DNA from: Bromus sterilis
Taxonomy: Eukaryota > Streptophyta > Magnoliopsida > Poales > Poaceae
Assembly (NCBI GenBank): GCA_950022295.1
Contig: OX465601.1
Coordinates: forward strand, 115,339,501 to 115,403,500
Length of the DNA: 64,000 bases
Direction: 5' to 3'
Shown: positions 34,644 through 44,410 of the stretch, in pieces
How the letters are laid out: every line of letters starts with the position of its first letter
Position numbering within the stretch: position 1 is the stretch's first letter
Notes under the pieces: generated by a model
The model's database searches: none
Told to the model about the DNA's origin: nothing
The model's input: only the letters and a program-made list of their open reading frames with translations
Translations under genes and position numbers: made by a program

Positions 34644-37600
34644 CTAATCTTTAGGCTCCAACTTTGCCTTAATAAGCGCACCCAGATGTCGGTCGTTCTC
34701 TTCGCAAACTCGCCTCACAACCTGGTGCGCATGCCTATCTACAGCCACGTAGTGCTCATTCATCGGATGATCCCTACCACCTGGAGGTCCCGCCACCACT
34801 TGAGCAAAATCCACCCCTAGCCAATGACTATGGATCAAGCCCAAAGCAGCTCGGGCTCCAGCACGAATCTGATGATCCATCACTCGACGCAACTCGGCAG
34901 GCTGAGAAAATATGCGACAAAGCCTCTCAAGGGACGAAGGAACCACCTCCAACGGATAGAACTCAGCATGGATACCACCCAATACCCGCTGGTAGTAACT
35001 GAGAGCTTCCGGTACCCGCTCAACTCGGCGACGAAGCAAAGCAAACGCTCGAGCACGAGCCCCATCTGCCCAAAAGGGATTGCTCTCCTGCACACTAGGA
35101 TCATCAAGCCGTGACATCTCCGACTGAAGAGCCCTCTCTTCATCCCGAATTCGCCCTGCCATCACTTCGAAATTCAAAAAACTACGATCAAGACAAAGAC
35201 GGCAAAAACCCACCAAGCGGAATCAAGCAACCGAGCAGAGGCAAGACTCACCCCGCAGAAGGTCGGACAACTTCACCACCCACGAAGCAAGGCCCTCAGC
35301 CACGGACTCGGCACGCTCACGCCGAGTACGCTGAACGGCCACGGACCCCTTCAGTTGGACAATATCCCGCTCAGCGTCCTTCAGCCGCAAGCAAACAGAC
35401 TCGTACGCACCCTCGCGAGCGTCATCCTTCAGCGAACTCCACGGACGAAGGAAGCCCGGAGTGGCCTACCGCAGGATGAACAAAACAAATGAAAAAACAG
35501 CAAGAGGAACAGCCAAGCAGACATTCAGATAAAAGTTGCAAAAGATCAACCATCACAACAGAGTCACGAATTACAGACAAAGTTTCCAAACGGCGCAACA
35601 CTACTATGCCTCCCCCTCACCTACGGCAGGGGGACCCTGAGCATCTACAACTTGTTGCAGGCGACGAGCCAGCCTGTCGGCTCGGTCATCCTGCTCACCA
35701 GAATAATGCGGGATGGTTTCAACCAAGGAATTATCAAAAGAAACCCCATGCCCTATGAGGACGACAAGGGCCGTGGAGGAACCACTCACCACGCTCTCCG
35801 CCACCAGTTCCACCATATCTTTCCCATCAGGGCCGAACGCAGCAACCCGAGCACCCAAGCCATCAGGCACCTTAGCACCCTCTGGCATAAGGTGCTCGTG
35901 CGCAAGACCCACAAGATCGGAAGCTCAGGCGCAGACGTCCTCGACCACTGCGACAACATCAATATCACCTTGGAGAATCCCAGACCCCGACGCAGCAGCC
36001 TCCATCGGCTTCGCACCTACAGTAGCTGCACCAAGCAAAGAAACGTCATCATGGGAAGTCAGAAGAAACATCAACGGTCGAAAGCCAAAACTTACACACG
36101 AGCGATCCCGCCAAGGCGCGAAGACGTTTGCCCCTCGACTGCCTCCACCCGCGCACGCGCGTCCTCAGCCTGGCGAAGGCGAACCAGCTCCTCATGCTGA
36201 CCATGCAACTCTGCCTCCTTGGAAGCCAAGGTAGCCTTGAGAACGGAAACCGTCTCTTCCGCCTTTTTGGCTTGTTTCTCGGCAGCCTGGCGACGACCTG
36301 CAAGGCAAGACAATACTCAGAACAAAAGACAAAGCGCCCAAAAAGATCAGCAGCGCAAAAATAACACTCACCATCCATAGAAGATAAGGCATCTTGGGCA
36401 GAATCATGGGCCCGTTGCCAACGCTCAGCATCAAGAACCAAACGCTCACAGTGTTGGAAAACAGACTGCAAGAACTAGGCAATCAGGTGTTAATTAAAGA
36501 CAAGACTACAAGCAACTGCAAACAGTTACTTCTATCCTCGGGGGCTACTCCCATCGGGAGCACTGCCGTGGCCCCGATGATAAAACAACACAGACTCGAA
36601 TCATCTTACCATCTTGAAGACATGGTCGAAAGCACGGGCTTTGTCTTCAATCGCCAGACCAAGACGACCAAAGTACGGAGGACCAAGTTCAGTCGGCCTG
36701 GGCTCAGAAGCAGCAGCACCAGGCGCCCCAGAAGAAGGTACACCGAGAACTACACCCGCAGTCGAAACGACAGGAGTCGCCGCCGGCCCAGATTTGCCAG
36801 CGGCAGCCGAGTGGTCCTCAAGATGCTTGGCTGCCGCCCCAGAACTCGTTGACTTCAGATCAGTAGCAGCTGCGCTGGTGCACGAAGCAGCCGGCGCAGG
36901 CGCAACACTACAAAATAAGAGCATTATCAGTCGCAAGAACAAGGAAAAAGAAACGGGCACGAATTCAGCAGAATCTTACCCGACACGCGCACCACGAGGA
37001 CGCCCCAACCTCCCAAGCCTGGCCCTCTTGGGAGGAAGGGCTGGAGCAACAGCCGAAGGGGAAGGCCCAGCAAAAGGAGCAGCAGAAGGGACAACATCAC
37101 CTAACGCGGGATGATCTTCAGCATCCAAGGGGCGCGACCGCTTCACACGGAAGGGGCTCGAGTCCTCACTATCTCCGGTCTCCACTAGCAGAATCTCAGC
37201 ATTAACAGCCGGCGCAGCATTATCAGCTGCGGAAGCATCAGGCTCTTCACGAATATCGGCGTCTTCCGGCTGCGGAGGATTACACGGCATTGGAGCATGG
37301 CCCTGCAAGACAAGCAATGTCAACAACAAAACAAAACTAGGCATTCGTCCAAACAAAATGAAGGAACATGGGCACCAACCGGCGGCGGAGGATGATCAGA
37401 AGCATATGGAAGGACAAGGCGCATCTCGGAAATACTAGAGCACTTGGTCACATGCTGAATATGAGCCAGCAAGGCATCAGGTTCTAGCTCTTCAGGCGAG
37501 CATCTCGTCGAGTCATCGAGTCCCTCGTACTGCCACATAGGACGATCTCGATGCTGCAACGGTTGAACTCGCCTCCCCAAAAAAACAGAGATAAGTTGAC

Positions 37601-38235
37601 CACCAGTCAAGTTATCCTTCAACACAGAAATCCTCTCCAAAAATGGAGTCAGTCCAGACGACTCCACCTCGGTCAAAGAATGAGACCACGAAGGTTGTTT
37701 GACCACCCGTGTGCCCGGATTGAAAGAAGCAAGACCAAATTGCTGACCAACAATGAAGCAATCCTTCAGATAAAACCAGCCTCTCCAAGTCAAAGTATGA
37801 ATGTTTATCCCCAATGGAGATACCCACTCGACCCACGGCGTACTCATAGTTTGTCCTTTTTACATTAAAAAGGCATCTCCAAAGTCCCCAATGGGGATAA
37901 ATCCCCAGGAAGACCTCACAAAGAGTGATGAAACACGCAATGTGCAAAATCCCATCGGAATTAAGGTCATGCAACTGGAGCCGATAGGAATACAACAAGC
38001 GCCGAACGAAAGGATGCAGCGGAAGAGCAAACCCACGGTGGAAGAAATCCTGGAAGCATACCCGCTCGTCCGCCCCCGGCGCTGGAGTCGACTCATCGCC
38101 AGGAAGATGGGCATCGCCCGCCACCACCATGCCATCAGCAACCAGCGCATCCAGATCTTCAGCCCCGAACGTAGACCGCTCCCACTTGCCGGACATCTTG
38201 GCCGACTCGATAGAAGCACGGGAGCGCTTGGACAT
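34644..38235 (-). pseudogene. Element C antisense gene, eight exons, lightly broken
   Basis: Predicted exons (minus, 5' to 3'): 38235-37380, 37302-36980, 36907-36610, 36465-36372, 36297-36096, 36025-~35624, 35465-35252, 35164-34644; introns are GT-AG. Exon 1 carries the same N-terminal domain as B (FFHRGFALPLHPFVRRLL, VFLGIYPHWGLWRCLF). The middle is Ala/Pro-rich with a basic run (PPKRARLGRLGRPRG); exons 4-7 are coiled coil; the last exon is a helical tail of about 170 residues ending in LEPKD. Breaks: a 1-bp shift near 37795 in exon 1 and a TGA near 35932 in exon 6. It points at gag-pol with the 67-bp array between them. No known biochemical function. Confidence 0.72.
36530..36566 (+). promoter_or_regulatory. 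Polypurine-like motif plus hairpin inside an intron (C)
   Basis: CTCGGGGGCTACTCCCATCG followed by GGAGCA lies in the intron between exons 3 and 4 of the antisense gene. CTCCC/GGGAG can pair. The layout (G-tract, CTAC, short hairpin) is that of the intronic repeats in A and B read on the element's sense strand. Confidence 0.6.
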
Positions 38236-39477
38236 AGATCTCACAGCAGCACGCAGAGGAGAAAAGATGAAGGCTCAGGAACACGAAGGAAAACAGAGAA
38301 AGAGGAGGAAGGCAATGGCTGGGTAAAACCTACAATTCACCCGGCCGCATGGTATTTAACTCAAGATCCTGGCAAGAAGGGCCACCGGCCAACCTTTTCG
38401 CCCAGTAAAACGTGCCACGATCCCGTACAGAGGTGAAAAGCATGGAAAATCCAACCGGCGCAGTAACAACACCGCCCACTACGCGCGCAAAAAGAGGACC
38501 ATGATCGCGCGACGCGAAAATTTCGGCGGGACAGCGCCAAGTCATTTCACACGACAGACCGCAGCGGTCAACAAATTGCAGAAGACCACGCCAACGTCAT
38601 ATCACAGCAAGGCGTACTCAGTACGCCATCAAGGCCCTCTCAGATCTTTTTCCCGATGAAGAAAAAACATCTTACTCCCATCGGGAGAGTACATCATAAG
38701 AGTCCCGGGTGCTCCCTCACCTAAATGGTCAGTCATGTGCTTGAGTGACCACTCGCACTTATGAGAGTCTCGGGTGCTCCCTCAACCCGACGTAAGAAAA
38801 ACATGCATTCGCCAAAACCATACGGCGCTAAGAGTCTCAGGTGCTCCCTCACCTCAAGAGCCGAAAACGGCATTCGAGTGATTACTCACGAATAACCCCC
38901 CGACTGAGCACTCGAACCAAAGCTCCTCGGGTGAATGAGTGAACAGCTCGCTTGATGTTTTGTTCAAAGCGGGTGCAATGCTATAAGGCTCCGCGCCTCA
39001 AAAACACACATTCCTGGAACACGATACACTGTGCCCAGATGCCACGCAAGATTAGCATGTAGGTAAGACCCCGCTGCGAAGTACGGCCGGGCTGGGACTT
39101 GCCGAAGAGCGATTTCACTCCCAACCTTTCCCATGCGCAGAGCATGATAGAAAAGCCGGGCGGACGCGCCTTAGGCTACACACATTACTGGCGGCAAATG
39201 AACACCGTAAGACCTGAAGAGGCCGGACTTTTGCTCGACACCAGTGTTCCAAGCTCACGTTGAGGGACGTGAGTTTGATTGGGCTACTGTGGTATTTGCC
39301 CTAGTGCAATTCACCAAGGCTCGACCCGTCGACTCCTTGGGTCCTTTCAGCTTAGCATCCCTCGAAACAGGTTTTGTCATGGCTACCAGATTGCCAGCGA
39401 CCCGCGGATGAACCGTGCATATCCATAAACGACAAATGAATATACTCGAGTCCCTGTGCGACTCTTCGAGTCCCCCA
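38236..39477. other. Promoter side of antisense gene and 3' untranslated part of C
   Basis: No ORF that I believe. On the minus strand GTTAAATACC (about 38351-38360) is a possible TATA box ~115 bp upstream of the antisense ATG. Three copies of a GAGTC(T/C)(C/T)(G/A)GGTGCTCCCTCA motif occur near 38700, 38766 and 38831, spaced about 66 bp. The rest is unannotated element interior. Confidence 0.55.
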
Positions 39478-39479
39478 GG

Positions 39480-39493
39480 CACTCGGGGGCTAC
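39480..39493 (+). promoter_or_regulatory. Polypurine tract of element C
   Basis: CACTCGGGGGCTAC immediately before the TGACGAGG start of the 3' LTR. Short and interrupted by pyrimidines, as in related Tat elements. Confidence 0.72.
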
Positions 39494-39593
39494 TGACGAG
39501 GGGGTGACCCCACGACTCCATGGATGAGCCTACCTGGTGTCCATGAAGGCAGAAGGCCCATAAAGATACGGCCTCGGCCCACTAGTTGGCACC
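39494..39593 (+). repeat. 3' LTR of element C, first 100 bp
   Basis: Matches the start of 30120-30559 with a handful of differences, then stops at GGCACC where element D begins. The rest of the LTR should resume to the right of D, outside the window. Confidence 0.88.
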
Positions 39594-40130
39594 TGTAATG
39601 CCCCGGTTTTCACCAACAGTAATTACTGTTGGTTAATGCCAAGTTACCTTGATTAACTTGTGATGATCACCCTTGACCAAGTCTTGTTCAAATTCAACCC
39701 GATTAAAAATTCCATAACAATGTGGAAAATAAAGTTCACCCAAAAATCTTGCAAACAATTTTGTAAATTGCACAATAATCAGTAGATCAAAGTAATATGT
39801 GCATTGGAATTTATTGAGCTCTAAAATAAATCAAACAAATATAAACAGTACCCAAAAATCCCATTTAATCATTTTATAATTAAAAAAATGCAAATGATTT
39901 TATTTTGGCCCCAAACTTTTTGTGCCAACTTAGGATGTTACAAAATATTTAATTGAATCGGTGGCACATTTTTGTAAAATCTTTTGCTAGCTAGATTAAT
40001 TAGAAACAGAAAATTCAGGTAATGCAGTAACCATAAAAGGGAAAAACTTATTCATCGCACGGGGCAATTTTCCCTTCAAGCCCAGGCCCAGCCGCCCCCA
40101 TCTTCTCTCTTTTCTTCTTTCTTCTCCCTG
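39594..40130 (+). repeat. 5' LTR of element D, first part
   Basis: 39594-40126 matches 59708-60240 with about five substitutions. It starts TGTAATGCCCCGG. Bases 40127-40130 (CCTG) do not match the 3' LTR at this point. Confidence 0.9.
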
Positions 40131-40446
40131 GATATCTATCTGCTGCTTGCGATACTTAACCTTTTTGCAGGAAGTTATCTGTCATATAAGTTCACAGGTC
40201 ATTCGAGGAGATTGCATATTTCTCATTGGATATCATCTGGAATGCAATTTTAGTCGCTAAGATTTTGATGTTTTTCCCTCGACTCTACTGGTCAAATATG
40301 CACCTCATAGAAATTTCTATCTTCCGTGCATACATCAAGGGGGAGTATTTCATCGATCTTAGCACTGGTTTATCATCGAAAACTCAAAACTTTCAAATTA
40401 TTTATCGATGCCTGTTTTGTCAACAATCGTCCAAAAAGGGGGAGAT
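40131..40446 (+). repeat. Extra copy of element E interior, upstream of its 5' LTR
   Basis: Matches 53060-53375 base for base in length (316 bp) with about five substitutions, and includes two polypurine tracts. It should not exist left of a normal 5' LTR. Confidence 0.93.
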
Positions 40447-41710
40447 TGTAAGAGCAAGTTTTGCCCCCAAAGGTTTTGGACATTGTTGGACAAAGCAGAA
40501 GTGGAACTAATATTGTTTTCGAGTATAAACAGATACTTAGGTTCCGAAATAATGGAGTTTGCAAGTAGAAGGTCGAAGTACAACTCACTGCAGAGAAGCT
40601 GCAGTCATGTACCGAAACCTTTGAAGGAAGACGACCCCCAAAAATGTCTTCAAAGAAGATGACTCTCTCGAGTAAAAGCGCAACGAGGAGAAAGCTGAAG
40701 TTGGTCGAAGACTTAGTCTTTTTACTAGTTTCTCTTTATTTTCTTGAGTCGTAGGAAAAACCGTACTATCAAGAGGGGTTTGCTAGTTGAGATCTTAGTC
40801 AAAGTGATTTTGCTCTGCTCAACCTAAACCCTCAAAAGCCTACCGAGAGAAATCTTACTGAGTCGAGTGAATAGCTCGAAGGCAAAGTCATCGCACTTCG
40901 TGCCTTCGAGAGAGAACTCGTTCGGTAAGTCAGCTTACTTGTTCCTCAAGTAAAGTTGCGCAGTGATTGGAATCCGATCGTTGTGGACACGCGTCAAGCG
41001 GTTGCATCGGGTCACTTCAGTCATTTTACTCATCGGGATCGCCACCTATAAATACCCCGCACCTACCCACCATTTCGGGTTGGCTGCTCCACTGAAGATT
41101 CTAAGACAGAAGTCTGTGAGCATCCCAAGAGAGATCCATCGAGAGAAAACCTAAACCCAAGTCTGAGCTGAGTTGAGCAACACAGAGACTTAGGTCGAGA
41201 TTAGCCGATCTTTTTATCTTGGAGAACTGCAAGTCTCCTAGACGGTTAGGCGTCGCCTGTCAAGCAGTCGAAGAGTAATTGTCGCTGCTGAAGGAAGTTT
41301 GTAAAGGTCTCGGAGATGTCCTAAATCATCTACCACGAGTGAAAACTGGACAAGCTCGAGGAGTTTGTTGCAGTGGAGAATAGGACGGAGAGAGTTTTGC
41401 TCCAGGTGTTCAATCACCAGTCCCTCCAACCAGACGTAGCACTTTGCAGAGTGTGAACTGGTTTACCAAACATCGTCGTGTCAGGCTCGTTTTCCTTCTA
41501 GCATTTACCTTAAGTATTTACTCGTTGCCTGTTTGTCTTCGATGTTTTCCTTCGCTCCCATTTCACTCGAGCCATGCATTACCTTCGATATTGTATTTCC
41601 TTCGAGATGCCTTTAGTCCTTCGCTGTTTGCTTGATTTCCTTCTAAGTTCATTAGAATTTTTAGAAGTGATCATTCACCCCCTCCCCCTCTGATCATTCT
41701 TGAGCTTTCA
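40447..41710 (+). repeat. 5' LTR of element E (1,264 bp)
   Basis: Starts TGTAAGAGCAAG and ends GAGCTTTCA. About 21 substitutions and one 2-bp indel against 53376-54641. A TATA box, TATAAATA, is at 41047-41054. A 10-bp inverted repeat (CTCGAAGGCA, 40875-40910) lies in U3 and is kept in the other LTR (53804-53839). Confidence 0.93.
41047..41054 (+). promoter_or_regulatory. TATA box of element E LTR
   Basis: TATAAATA in CCACCTATAAATACCCC; conserved at 53976-53983. Confidence 0.75.
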
Positions 41711-41712
41711 AT

Positions 41713-41724
41713 TGGTATCAGAGC
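41713..41724 (+). promoter_or_regulatory. Primer-binding site of element E
   Basis: TGGTATCAGAGC, initiator tRNA-Met type, two bases after the LTR. Confidence 0.9.
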
Positions 41725-41780
41725 TAGGCACTCCCTACGCTCTGCGTATTTTGGTCTAACCACCTGGAGTGTTTTCAAGA

Positions 41781-44369
41781 ATGTCGTTTGCAGCTGTTCG
41801 CTCAGGGGAACCGATTCCTATCTTCAATGGAAAGGACTATCCCTATTGGAAGGACAAAATGAAGAGGAATATCATGGCTATCAACTCTGCCGCTTGGGAA
41901 GTTGTCAAGAATGGTGTAACCGTCAAAGACAGAAGTGCGATCACTCTTGAAGAGGCTAAGAAGATGGCCCTCGATGCTGAAGTCTGGGTTTTCATTACAA
42001 ATCATCTGATTCCAGAGAAATATCATGAGGTCAAGAATATCTCTTCGGCCAAAGGTGTTTGGGATTATCTCGAGAAGATTGGTGAAGGTGTCTCGACTTA
42101 GAAAGATGCTCGTATTGACACCCTTCGAAGCAAGTTCTATCGTTTCAAGAGGCACGAGGGAGAAAAAGTTGGTTCCATATACAGCAGACTCACTGCGCTG
42201 TCAAATGAACTGATTTCCCTCGGTGCCGATGACATTACCAATCGGATTATTGTTAGAACTCTGCTCCGTTCCCTTGATGATTCCTTCGATCACATTGTGC
42301 TGATGATTAAGGAAAGGACTGATTTCAAGGATCTTGTTGCCGCTGATATTCTTGAGAGACTCAATACCTTCGAAATGGAAGAAGATGAAAAACGAGATGT
42401 CAATGGGACTCGAAGAAAATCACATGCCCTAAAGGCCAGAGCTTCGCATCACTCCTCTCCTGAAGCAAGTTCTGAATCTGGTGGTGCCTCTGATGACCCC
42501 GAGAATATTGGAAAAGATCTGGCACTGATAATGAGAAGATTCAACCGCTTTCAGAGAAGGAACTCCTCTTCACCGAAGAAAAACTACTCTTCAAGACATT
42601 CGAGCAATTCATCACAGCATCGTTCATCATCCAGAAACTCGTCAGCGAAAGATAACTGTTGTTACAAGTGCAAGAAGCCAGGACACTTCATTGTTGATTG
42701 TCCTCTCTGGGAAATTGAACATAGATCAAAGCATTCTCACAGCGGATCTTCGAGCAAGTCTCACAGATCGAGCAAAAACTATGATTCAAAGTCCAGAAAA
42801 GACAAGAAAGATGGTTCTGATGATGACAAGAAGAAGAAGTATCACAAGCATCAAGAGAATTCTTCCTCGAAATCTCATACCTCTCGACGAAAGAATTCTC
42901 ATCGTGCCAAAGCCTATTTGGGTAAAGAGATGAACTCTGAAGATGAAGCATCCGGTTCCGAAGCTGAATCAAAGTCAAGATCTGGTTCTGGTTCTGGTTC
43001 TGAATCTGATGGTGTTGCTGGACTAGCATTTGCCTCGAGCAAGAATTCAAGCTCATTCTTCTCCAACCAAAGCAGTGAAGATGAATCTCCAGCTTACTGC
43101 TTCATGGCCAAGGCTAAGGTATCTTCATCTAAGAATTCCTACGATACTTCTGATGGATCTGCTTATGAAAGTAACTCTAGGATAAGCTATGCTAAACTTG
43201 CCAAAATTGCTTCTATCCAACAAGATGAACTAGATTCTCTAAGTGAAACTATTCAAAAATCTGAGACTTTGTTGATCGATGAGATTGAGAAAGGTCAAAC
43301 TTTGACAAACGAGCATGCTGCTCTGAAGGAAAAGTACGATGAACTTTCCTCTCGTCATGATCTTCTCTCAGTGGACTACGAGAAGCTAACCTATGAATTC
43401 CTTCAAAGGAAAATGGCTCTCGAGAAACTGAGAGAGGCTAATGAAGAGTTGGAAAGTATCAATCTCACGCTCATGGCTCAACAAGGCTCAGAAACTAAAA
43501 ATGAATCCACTTCACCTTGCTTAACTTGTTTGGAACGAAGTAAAATTGAGTCTATTTCTGAGAGATCGAAAGGAAAGCAACCTATTGTTATTGATGATGC
43601 TAATCCCTCGAACGAGGAAACCATTACCGAGGAACTCCTCAGGTTGAAAAAATTATTTGAAACAGGCATGCTCAAAAGTGTGCAGGGACATCAGTACCTA
43701 TGTGATATCCTTTGAAAGGCTCTCCTTCACAGGAATCCTCGTAACGAAGGAGTTGGCTTTGAAAGAAAAATCAACCCTGATGGAACCTACTGGGAACCCG
43801 AGCAGTATCCTAAAACTGTCTGGGTTCTTGCGAAAGAAAAGCCCATTGATATTGCTAACCTTTCAGGTTTCAGTTGCAAAATTGATAAGGCTATTGTTGA
43901 TGAATCACTTGATTCTAACTACAAGCTTATCAAAGATCAGGAAGGAAAGGTGTCGGCTGAATTCGTTGGTACTCCTCCAAAGAATGGCTTCTATAAGCGA
44001 CAGATTTGGGTTCGCAAATCTCTCGTAGAAAAATTTCCCCCTAACCATTCTATGCAGGGAAAGTCCTCGGTACCACCAAATCACTACTATTCTCTCGAGG
44101 ATAGAAATGAAACCTTGGTGTCTGCTTCAAATGTTCCCCAGAAGGAATACTATCGTGTCGATAGAAATGTTTATCGTCATCATAATAATAACACCAAAAT
44201 TGCTATTACCCATCATTACTCTAACCCCTAGTCGAGGAATTACATTTATGGTGTGCTTGATGGTCCTGATCGTCAGTGCAATCCTGTTCGATATAATATT
44301 GCTGCCCCATCTAGCTCTTCCATGCCTTCTAAGTCACCTGCTCGTTTGTGGGTGGTTAAGAAGAACTAA
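41781..44369 (+). pseudogene. Gag of element E (Sirevirus-type), three stops
   Basis: Starts at the ATG at 41781 (MSFAAVRSGEPIPIFNGKDY) and ends with TAA at 44367-44369. In order: the copia Gag domain (to about 42400), a Ser-rich stretch, a CCHC knuckle (CYKCKKPGHFIVDC, about 42660-42700), a long Ser/Lys/Asp-rich region, a coiled coil (about 43190-43490) and a C-terminal tail. In-frame stops are TAG at 42099-42101, TGA at 43713-43715 and TAG at 44229-44231. About 860 codons is typical of Sirevirus Gag and longer than in other copia elements. Pol follows in the -1 frame. Confidence 0.85.
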
Positions 44370-44410
44370 TTCTTCTGCAGGGCTATGTCTCCGGTGGATC
44401 CGAATGGGTC

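Larger units (their letters stand above)
30120..39593 (+). mobile_element. Element C: non-autonomous Tat-type Ty3/gypsy (+)
   Basis: 5' LTR (30120-30559), primer site, gag, a decayed protease, a 67-bp tandem array, a convergent eight-exon gene on the minus strand, a regulatory/repeat region, polypurine tract and the first 100 bp of the 3' LTR, which is cut by element D. There is no trace of RT, RNase H or integrase in the ~8.9-kb interior. A second member of the family is the LTR at 8510-8757. Confidence 0.88.
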
